This document shows, piece after piece, positions 8,502 to 15,561 of a DNA stretch of 36,566 bases (its first letter is position 1; each line of letters starts with the position of its first letter). Where the stretch lies: positions 1-36,566 of the forward strand of contig RGQD01000009.1 of assembly GCA_010030205.1 (NCBI GenBank), read 5' to 3'. Position numbers and translations under genes: made by a program. The notes under the pieces were generated by a model. It worked only from the letters and a program-made list of their open reading frames with translations, did not search any database and had not been told where the DNA came from. The stretch is from Betaproteobacteria bacterium. GTDB taxonomy: Bacteria > Pseudomonadota > Gammaproteobacteria > Burkholderiales > Burkholderiaceae_C.

Positions 8502-10148
8502 TCAGGCGCTGACCTTGAATCCCTCGTAGCCACGGGCGACCACTTCCTCGCATCGCTGCACATAGGCCGGGTAGCCTAGCAAGGGCATGAATACCCGGGA
8601 CTTGCCGGGAACATTGGCGCCGAGGTACCAGGAGTTGCAGGTCGGATACAAGGTCGTGCCCGCCACGGCATTGACATGGCCGACCCAGGCGTCCTGGGCT
8701 TGAGGCTCGGCTTCGATCGTGCGCTGGCCGCCGGCGCGCAGCCAGACGATGCAGTCGGCGATCCAGTTCACATGCTGCTCGATCGAGACGATCATGTTGG
8801 TCAGCACACTCGGGCTGCCAGGTCCCGAGATGGTGAACAGGTTCGGAAAACCGGCGACGTTCAGCCCGAGGTAGGTGCGCGGTCCGGCGCGCCAGGCTTC
8901 GCGCAGTGCCAGCCCGTTGCGGCCGCGGATGTCGATCTTCAGCAGCGAGCCGGTCATTGCGTCGAAGCCGGTCGCGAACACGATGCAGTCGACCGCGAAC
9001 TCGCGTCCGCCGGCCCTCACGCCCTGGGCGGTGATCTCTTCGATGCCGCCGGCGCTGATGTCGACGAGCTTGACATGCGCTTGGTTGAAGGTCTCGTAGT
9101 AACCGGTGTCGACGCAGATTCGCTTGCAGCCTATGACCTGGCGCGGCGCCAACAACTCGGCGGTCGCGGGGTCGTTGACGACGGTGCGAATCCTGTCGCG
9201 AACGTATTCGGCCGCCAGTTCATTGGCTTGGGCGTCGATCATCAGATCGTTGAACGCGCCCGTGAAACCCAGGCCGCCGCGGGTCCAGCGTTCTTCGAAG
9301 CGTCGCTGGCGCTCCTCGGGGCTGGCGGCCAGCGCCGGTGCCTCGTTGCGCGGTGTGCTGGCGCCGAAGGCCCCCATCATCAGGCTGTTGCGGGCCCGGA
9401 AAGCCGGGTACTCGGCTTTGACGGCAGCCTCTTTGACGGGATCGAGCGCTGCGTTGCGGGCCGGGATCGAGAAATTCGCGGTGCGTTGAAACACCGTCAG
9501 CTCGGCAGCCTGCTTGGCGATGATGGGAATCGACTGGATCGCCGACGAGCCCGTGCCGATCACGGCCACGCGCTTGCCGCTGAAATCGACTGGTTCATGC
9601 GGCCAGGCGCCGGTGTGGAAACGCTCGCCTTTGAAGCTGTCCAGGCCTTTGAAATCAGGCATGTTGGTCGACGACAAGCAGCCGGTGGCCATCACCACAA
9701 ACTGGCTGCTGAGTGCATCGCCGCGGTCGGTTCGTACCTGCCAGCGGGCACTCGCTTCATCGAAATATGCGCTGAGCACCCGGGTCTCGAAGTGGATGTC
9801 GCGCCGCAGATCGAAACGGTCGGCCACATGGTTGGCATAGCGCAGGATCTCGGACTGGGGCGCGAAGCGCTCGGTCCAATGCCACTGCTGTTGCAGTTCG
9901 TTGGAGAACTGGTAGGAATACTCCAGGCTCTCGACGTCGCAGCGTGCGCCCGGGTAGCGATTCCAGTACCAGGTTCCGCCGACGCCGTCGCCGGCCTCAT
10001 AGACGATGGCCCTCAGGCCCAGGCTGCGCGCGCGGTGCAGCATGTACAGGCCGGCAAAGCCGGCGCCGACGATGACCAGGTCGACAGGCGGATCGGCCTG
10101 GGCGTTGTTGATGGAAGCCTTCAGGCCTGGTTCTGGCGAGTTGTGCAT
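8502..10148 (-). CDS. Flavin-containing / Baeyer-Villiger-type monooxygenase
   Basis: Rossmann GAGFAGL, BVMO fingerprint FKGERFHTGAWP (FxGxxxHxxxWP), second GTGSSA; start at MHNSPEPG (10148). Confidence 0.88.
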   Translation of the reverse strand: MHNSPEPGLKASINNAQADPPVDLVIVGAGFAGLYMLHRARSLGLRAIVYEAGDGVGGTWYWNRYPGARCDVESLEYSYQFSNELQQQWHWTERFAPQSEILRYANHVADRFDLRRDIHFETRVLSAYFDEASARWQVRTDRGDALSSQFVVMATGCLSSTNMPDFKGLDSFKGERFHTGAWPHEPVDFSGKRVAVIGTGSSAIQSIPIIAKQAAELTVFQRTANFSIPARNAALDPVKEAAVKAEYPAFRARNSLMMGAFGASTPRNEAPALAASPEERQRRFEERWTRGGLGFTGAFNDLMIDAQANELAAEYVRDRIRTVVNDPATAELLAPRQVIGCKRICVDTGYYETFNQAHVKLVDISAGGIEEITAQGVRAGGREFAVDCIVFATGFDAMTGSLLKIDIRGRNGLALREAWRAGPRTYLGLNVAGFPNLFTISGPGSPSVLTNMIVSIEQHVNWIADCIVWLRAGGQRTIEAEPQAQDAWVGHVNAVAGTTLYPTCNSWYLGANVPGKSRVFMPLLGYPAYVQRCEEVVARGYEGFKVSA

Positions 10149-10280
10149 GGAATGCCCCGGAGAGTGGACGCGCTCAAAGGATAGCGTGCCAGCGCCTGGG
10201 CCAGTGACGCGCAGGCTACTGCCGCGACAACTAACGCCCGCCCGCTCGCCGACCGTCAAACCAGCAAGGAGTGCCGCGCC

Positions 10281-11228
10281 ATGAACCTATCGATCACGAC
10301 CACGCCTGTCTTTGCCGAAGTGCTCGCGGCCCAAGCCGGGGCCGGCCTGACCTGGCGCGACAGGTCGCGTCAGCGCAGCCGCAGCCTGTCGCTGCGGCGT
10401 GAGGCGGTGGAGGCTGAACCCGTGGACAGGGCGTCTGACTTCAGCGCACAGTGGCGGGGCTTGCTGCTGCAGCAGTTGGTGCGCCAGGCTGGGGTGGTCG
10501 CATTCCACGGCGCGATGGCCAAAGGCTTTGCGGTCTTGGCCGACGGCATGCCGATCGCCGCCGCGCAGCAAGACCAGCGTCGCTCGCTCGATGCCGGTCT
10601 TGAAGTCTTCAGGCAGATCGCAATCGAGATCGATCAGCTCAACCTTGCGTTGGCAGCATGCGGTCCGGGCGCAGCGCCAGTGCTGCTGGGCCGGCGCCAT
10701 GCGCTGCTGCTCGAGGCCGGCCATTGGGTCGGTGGTGACCTGGTGCTGAACCCGTTCGGGCAGGCCGGTTTGTCCGTGGACGGCCAGGCGCTGATGGGTG
10801 ATGCCGGCTCGTTGGAACCCGCTCAGCTCGCCTCGCGCTTCGTCAGGCGCGACGCATCAGGGCAGCCTGTCACGGTGTTGCGAGGCGAGCTGGGCGCCAT
10901 GCTGGCGCTGGCGCATTGGGCGGCTATGCCTTCATCGACCAGCGCTGAGGCAGGCTTGCGAGCCGAGGATGGCTGGCGCGGCCTGGCGGCCGAGCACCGT
11001 CTGGCCCATCACATCGCTGTTGCGGTGCAGTCCTGTCTCGAGGACGATTGGCGTTCATCGGCCGGTCTTCAGCTCGACCAGGGGACATCGCAGCTGTGGC
11101 CGTTTCAACAGGCATACGCTGGCGCCACGTCCTTGCTGGCAGGCGGAAGCTTGCTGATCGGCGGATTGCTGCAGGTGATCGACCAGACGACCGCCCGAGA
11201 GCGGTCGCCCGTGCCAGCCACCGCCTGA
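10281..11228 (+). CDS. Hypothetical protein, family not recognised
   Basis: 315 aa ORF with AAGGAG upstream (about 10264-10269) and GC-rich third positions; no motif recognised; C-terminal hydrophobic stretch AGATSLLAGGSLLIGGLL. Confidence 0.6.
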   Translation: MNLSITTTPVFAEVLAAQAGAGLTWRDRSRQRSRSLSLRREAVEAEPVDRASDFSAQWRGLLLQQLVRQAGVVAFHGAMAKGFAVLADGMPIAAAQQDQRRSLDAGLEVFRQIAIEIDQLNLALAACGPGAAPVLLGRRHALLLEAGHWVGGDLVLNPFGQAGLSVDGQALMGDAGSLEPAQLASRFVRRDASGQPVTVLRGELGAMLALAHWAAMPSSTSAEAGLRAEDGWRGLAAEHRLAHHIAVAVQSCLEDDWRSSAGLQLDQGTSQLWPFQQAYAGATSLLAGGSLLIGGLLQVIDQTTARERSPVPATA

Positions 11229-11241
11229 GCTGGCCATCGCG

Positions 11242-12933
11242 TCAAGTCGTGGCACGCGCCTCGGGCAGGAAACGAACGCCGCTGCGCGCATAGCCGCCGC
11301 TGACACCGATAGGCGTGCCGTCGGCGCGCCAGCAGGACGCACCCTCCAGGTCGCCGTTGGCGTGGAAGCGGATCGCACCCATGCCACCGCCGACATTGGG
11401 CACGCGCTGGATCTGGTGGCCGCGCGATCGAAGCGAATCGGCCACGGCGTCCGGGAACTGTGGCTCGAGCTCTAGGCCGAAGCCCTGCGTCCAGACGCGC
11501 GGCGCCTCGACCGCTTCTTGCAAGCTCATGCCGTGGTCCAGCAGGTTGATCACCGCCTGCAGCGCCGACGGGAAAATCCTCAAACCGCCGGGCAGACCGA
11601 GCGCGAACTGCGGCTTGCCGTCCTTCAGAACGATCAGCGGCGACATCGACGAGGTCACCCGTTTGCCCGGTGCCATGGAGTTGGCCAGCCCGGGCCTGGG
11701 GTTGAAGACGTAGAGATAGTTGTTCGGGATCATGCCGGTGCCAGGCACCATGTAGCGCGCGCCGAACAGCGAGTTGATGGTCTGGGTCGCGCAGACGATT
11801 CGCCCATCGGCATCGGCCACCGTCAGGTGGGTGGTGTTGGCGCTCTCGGTCGGCGCGATCCCCGACTGCCAGTCCTGTGCCCGAGCCGGGTCTATCGCTG
11901 CGCGGCGTTGCGCGGCGTAGCCCGGTGACAGCAGCCTGTCCACGGGCACCGGGACGAAATCCGGGTCGGCGGTGCAGGCTGCCCGGTCGGCGAAGGCGAT
12001 TTTGAGCACCTCGGCGAGCAAATGCACGTTGTCGGCGCTGCCGAAGCCGCCCGCAGCCAGGTCGAAGCCCTCGAGGATGTTGAGCATCTGGCTGATGTGC
12101 AGCGGGCCGGCGCAGGGCGGCGGCGGCCCGGTGATCTCGAAGCCTCGGTAGTGGCTGCGCAAGACCTCCAAATCGTGGGTGCGGTATTGCTGCAGGTCGG
12201 CCAGCGTGAGGTAGCCGCCGTGGCGCTGCATGTCCTGGGCCACAGCGCTGCCCAGCGCACCGCCGTACAGCACTGCCGGACCTTCGCGCGCGACCAGGCG
12301 CAGCGTGTCGGCGTAAGCCCCGTTGACAACCCGCGTGCCCCGTGCCAGCGGCCTGCCGCCGGGCATGAAGATGCGGCTGATTTCGGGGTCTAGCGCCAGG
12401 TCTGCGGCGCAGTCTTTGACGCAGTCGGCCAGGTAATGGGTGGCGGCAAAGCCGCGCGAGGCATGGCGGATCGCCGGCTCGGTGACATCGGCGAGCGACA
12501 GGCTGCCGTGGCGCGACAACATCTCGCACCAGGCCATCAGGTTGCCCGGCGTCGCGACGGCGGCCCGCCCGACGCTGTTGCGCCGCCCGACCGCGTCCAG
12601 CATCCCGGGCGCCGCATCGGGGTCGGGCGTGAAGCTCGACTCGCCCACCGCCATCGGGCAACGGCCCTGGCCCTCAAGGATCGTCTGCTGCCCGTCAGCA
12701 AGCCGCAGGTTGGCGAAACCGCCGCCGAAGATGCCGACCATCATCGGCTCGACCACGGTCAGCGTGAACAGCGCTGCGATCGCCGCATCGACGGCGTTGC
12801 CGCCGGCTGCCAGCATCTCGGCGCCCGCGGCCGACGCCAGCGGGTGGTTGGTCACGACCATGCCGCGGCTGCCGGTGGCGGGTCGCTTCTCGTTCTCGAA
12901 AGGCGTCGCCGCCCGTTGTCGCCAATCGCTCAT
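11242..12933 (-). CDS. ggt: Gamma-glutamyltransferase family protein
   Basis: GGNAVDAAIA near the N terminus, FGGGFAN, and the ANTTHLTVADADG nucleophilic Thr region; 563 aa. Confidence 0.92.
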   Translation of the reverse strand: MSDWRQRAATPFENEKRPATGSRGMVVTNHPLASAAGAEMLAAGGNAVDAAIAALFTLTVVEPMMVGIFGGGFANLRLADGQQTILEGQGRCPMAVGESSFTPDPDAAPGMLDAVGRRNSVGRAAVATPGNLMAWCEMLSRHGSLSLADVTEPAIRHASRGFAATHYLADCVKDCAADLALDPEISRIFMPGGRPLARGTRVVNGAYADTLRLVAREGPAVLYGGALGSAVAQDMQRHGGYLTLADLQQYRTHDLEVLRSHYRGFEITGPPPPCAGPLHISQMLNILEGFDLAAGGFGSADNVHLLAEVLKIAFADRAACTADPDFVPVPVDRLLSPGYAAQRRAAIDPARAQDWQSGIAPTESANTTHLTVADADGRIVCATQTINSLFGARYMVPGTGMIPNNYLYVFNPRPGLANSMAPGKRVTSSMSPLIVLKDGKPQFALGLPGGLRIFPSALQAVINLLDHGMSLQEAVEAPRVWTQGFGLELEPQFPDAVADSLRSRGHQIQRVPNVGGGMGAIRFHANGDLEGASCWRADGTPIGVSGGYARSGVRFLPEARATT

Positions 12934-13034
12934 CGTTGTTGTCTCCTCGGTGTTGGGGCTGTGTCGTCAAGTCTGTCCGACCGCTGCGCAGCATAGTGCA
13001 ATTCGTCTGGCGACGCGGGTCTGGCTCAGCATCT

Positions 13035-13088
13035 GGGCGGTCGACAGGGCGGTCGACAGGGCGGTCGACTGGGCAGTCGACTGGGCAG
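13035..13088. repeat. 12-bp tandem repeat, 4.5 copies, each full unit containing GTCGAC
   Basis: gggcggtcgaca x2, gggcggtcgact, gggcagtcgact, gggcag; read directly from sequence. Confidence 0.9.
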
Positions 13089-13120
13089 CGTTTGCCGAGA
13101 TGCCTGAAAATCCCCCCGCG

Positions 13121-14809
13121 ATGGACAACATCTTCTTAGACACCCCGTTCAAGGACAAGGACAAGGTCAAGGCGCTTGGCGCCCGTTGGGACCCAGCCTT
13201 GCGCAAGTGGTACGTGCCCGAGGGCACAGACTTGCAGGCCTTTGCGGCTTGGTTGCCGGCGGCCGAAGCCGCCGCGTTGCCGGCAGCTTTGCCGGCAGCT
13301 GTGCCGGCACGCCTGGTGCCGGGTCGCGTCGCCACCGATCTCGCGCTGCCTGGGCGTGGCATCAGCCTGTCGCAGTTGCTGGGCGGGGTCGCTCAGGCGG
13401 TCTCGCAATCGTTCACCGCGGGGGTCTGGACCTTGGTCGAGGTGCTCGACGCCAGGCTGCGTGGCGGCCATGTCTATGTCGAGGTCTCGGAGCGCGACGC
13501 CGCTGGCACGGTGCTGGCCAAGGCCGGCGCGGTGATCTGGGCCAGCACTGCCGGCCGCATCCTGCCCGAGTTCGAGCGCGCCACCGGCGCCAAGCTCGGG
13601 CCGGGCATCAAGCTGCTGGTTCGGGCCCGACCGGTGTTCAAACCGCAATATGGTTTCAGCCTCGAGATCGACGCGATCGACCCTGACTACACGCTCGGTG
13701 ATTTGGAGGCCAGGAAACGCGAGATCCGCAACCGGCTGCGCCAGGAGCAGTTGTTCGACGCCAACCGTCTGCTGCCGCCGCCCTGGGACTTCAACCAGGT
13801 GCTGGTGCTCGCGCCGCAGGGCGCTGCCGGGTTGGGCGACTTCCGCGCCGAGGCGCAGCGACTGGAGCGTTTCGGCCTGTGCCGCTTCCGCTATGCCTTC
13901 AGCCGTTTCCAGGGCGAGGGCGCTGCGGCCGAGATCCGCCAGGCGCTGCTCGCTGCGCTGGGGCAGGGCGCTGTCGCGACAGCGTTTGATGCGGTCGTGA
14001 TCATCCGCGGGGGCGGTGCGGTCAACGACCTGGCCTGGCTCAACGACTATGCGCTGGCGCGCTGCCTGTGCGAGCTGGCGATCCCGGTGCTCACAGGCAT
14101 AGGCCATGAGCGCGACAGCACCGTGCTCGACGAGGTCGCCAACCAGTGTTTTGACACACCGTCCAAGGTGGTGCTCGGGATCGAGCAGCTGATCGCCAAG
14201 CGCGCTGCCGAGGCCAAGGCGCACTTTCACCAGATCGCCAGGTCGGCCGGCGCCAGCTTGCAATCGAGCCGGCGCGCCATCGACCAGGCCGACGCGGCTG
14301 TCCGAAGCGGCGCCCAGCGCCAGCTCGCGCTGGCGCGCCAGCGCGTGGCCGAGCGCATCGCCGCGCTGCGCGCCGGATCCTGGCAGGCGATCCAGCGCGC
14401 CTCGGACGCGTCGCGCACGCTCAGCGTCGAAGTCCGCGCCGAGGCCAGACAGTCGCTGCGCGCTGCGCGCGCCGGCTCGCAGGTCGCGCTCGCGACTGTG
14501 CTCGAGCGCGCCGCGCTCGACGCCCGCCAGGCTGGCGCCTTGCTCGACCGGCAGCGCAGCGATGTCGCCACAGGCGCCCGGCGTTCGCTGGTCGAAGCCC
14601 GAACCCGGTCGCAAGCGCTGCTGCGAGAAATCGCCGGCCAGGGACCTGAGAAGACGTTGGCGCGCGGCTTTGCACTGGTGCGCGACGCCGATGGCCGGAC
14701 AATCACCCGCGCGGCACAGGCCGGGCCGCAGCAGACGCTAGAGATCACGTTCAGGGACGGCTCTTTGGCCGCCCGAACCCGTGGCGCAACCGGAACCCAA
14801 GACCCATGA
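13121..14809 (+). CDS. xseA: Exodeoxyribonuclease VII large subunit-like protein with N-terminal DUF5710-like domain
   Basis: MDNIFLDTPFKDKDKVKALGARWDPALRKWYVPEG (DUF5710-like), then OB-fold LSQLLGGVAQAV..., then VVIIRGGGAVNDLAWLNDYALARC...GHERDSTVLDEVA...DTPSK (XseA core). Alternative in-frame ATG at 13100. Confidence 0.85.
   Translation: MDNIFLDTPFKDKDKVKALGARWDPALRKWYVPEGTDLQAFAAWLPAAEAAALPAALPAAVPARLVPGRVATDLALPGRGISLSQLLGGVAQAVSQSFTAGVWTLVEVLDARLRGGHVYVEVSERDAAGTVLAKAGAVIWASTAGRILPEFERATGAKLGPGIKLLVRARPVFKPQYGFSLEIDAIDPDYTLGDLEARKREIRNRLRQEQLFDANRLLPPPWDFNQVLVLAPQGAAGLGDFRAEAQRLERFGLCRFRYAFSRFQGEGAAAEIRQALLAALGQGAVATAFDAVVIIRGGGAVNDLAWLNDYALARCLCELAIPVLTGIGHERDSTVLDEVANQCFDTPSKVVLGIEQLIAKRAAEAKAHFHQIARSAGASLQSSRRAIDQADAAVRSGAQRQLALARQRVAERIAALRAGSWQAIQRASDASRTLSVEVRAEARQSLRAARAGSQVALATVLERAALDARQAGALLDRQRSDVATGARRSLVEARTRSQALLREIAGQGPEKTLARGFALVRDADGRTITRAAQAGPQQTLEITFRDGSLAARTRGATGTQDP
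13277..13312 (+). repeat. In-frame 12-bp coding repeat in the DUF5710-XseA linker
   Basis: ttgccggcagct x2 then gtgccggcacgc, encoding LPAA LPAA VPAR. Confidence 0.8.
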
Positions 14810-15081
14810 GCACACCGACTTTCCGCAGCGCCTACGGCGTTCTGCAGCGCCATGCCGAGACGCTGCGCAACCAGTCAGAGCCCAATATCGACGACCTGCT
14901 CAAGATCGTCACCGAGTCGGTCAGTGCTTACAAGCATTGCCAGGCCCGGATCGAGGCGGTCGAGCAAGCGCTGGAGCAGGCCTTGGGCACTGCCGATGCC
15001 GGGCCTGCCGCGATGCCGGACGATACCGTGCATGCGGCGGCCGGACCAGACGCTGCGGATGACGACGATCCACCGTTTTGA
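14806..15081 (+). CDS. xseB: Exodeoxyribonuclease VII small subunit-like protein with acidic C-terminal tip
   Basis: ATGA overlap with xseA; helical N-terminal region, low-complexity linker, terminal ...AADDDDPPF. Confidence 0.78.
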   Translation: MSTPTFRSAYGVLQRHAETLRNQSEPNIDDLLKIVTESVSAYKHCQARIEAVEQALEQALGTADAGPAAMPDDTVHAAAGPDAADDDDPPF

Positions 15082-15084
15082 TGG

Positions 15085-15154
15085 CCTGGCACTTGCCGCC
15101 TGGCACTTGCCGCCTGGCACTCACCGCCTTGAACTCATCGCCTTGAATTTCGCA
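15085..15154. repeat. Degenerate 14-bp tandem repeat, 5 units, immediately 3' of xseB
   Basis: CCTGGCACTTGCCG, CCTGGCACTTGCCG, CCTGGCACTCACCG, CCTTGAACTCATCG, CCTTGAATTTCGCA. Confidence 0.85.
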
Positions 15155-15195
15155 GCATTGATCGAAAAATCGATCGCAGATGGGCTGAAACCAAT

Positions 15196-15497
15196 ATGAA
15201 AAAACCTGCCACCGGCGGGCTGGTCTATTCCACCGACAGCGGCCGGATGTGCCCGGTCTGCCGCCAGCCTCAGCTGCGCTGCAGACCAAGGGCCGCGGCG
15301 GCAAGGCGGTGACGCTGGTGCGCGGATTGCCGCTGGATGCCGAAGCGCTGTCGGCGCTGGGCAAGCGGCTCAGGACAGCCTGTGGCTCGGGTGGCACGGT
15401 GAAAGACGGGGTGGTCGAGCTGCAGGGTGACCACTGCGAGCGGGTGATCGTCAGCTTGAAGGCCGAGGGCTGGCAGGTCAAGCGGGCAGGCGCTTGA
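15196..15497 (+). pseudogene. SUI1/YciH-family translation factor, frame-disrupted
   Basis: ATG 15196 gives MKKPATGGLVYSTDSGRMCPVCRQPQLRC..., stopping at 15310-15312. The SUI1 core QTKGRGGKAVTLVRGLPLDAEALSALGKRLRTACGSGGTVKDGVVELQGDHCERVIVSLKAEGWQVKRAGA lies in a different frame (stop 15497). Confidence 0.8.
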
Positions 15498-15543
15498 AGG
15501 TGGCAGCTTGAAGGCGGCAGCTTGACCGTGGAGGCTTGATGGC
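15489..15543. repeat. 14-bp tandem repeat, 4 units, spanning the SUI1/YciH stop codon
   Basis: ggcgcttgaaggt / ggcagcttgaaggc / ggcagcttgaccgt / ggaggcttgatggc; TGA at 15495, 15509, 15523, 15537. Confidence 0.85.
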
Positions 15544-15561
15544 GGCGTGGCCTGTGCGGCG

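Noticed and set aside
8676-10184. 502-aa + strand ORF
   Set aside because: Antisense to the BVMO with its diagnostic fingerprint; no coherent domain.
12440-13099. N-terminal extension of the xseA ORF up to 12440
   Set aside because: Most of it is antisense to ggt; the DUF5710-like domain starts naturally at ATG 13121 (or 13100).
13136-14614. 492-aa - strand ORF
   Set aside because: Antisense to the xseA-like gene, which has strong motifs; low-complexity Arg/Gln/Asp-rich translation typical of shadow frames.
15085-15543. Short repeats considered as a CRISPR array
   Set aside because: The units are contiguous 14-bp tandem copies without unique spacers, and there are no cas genes. The Cas4-like signature belongs to a DinG-like helicase.
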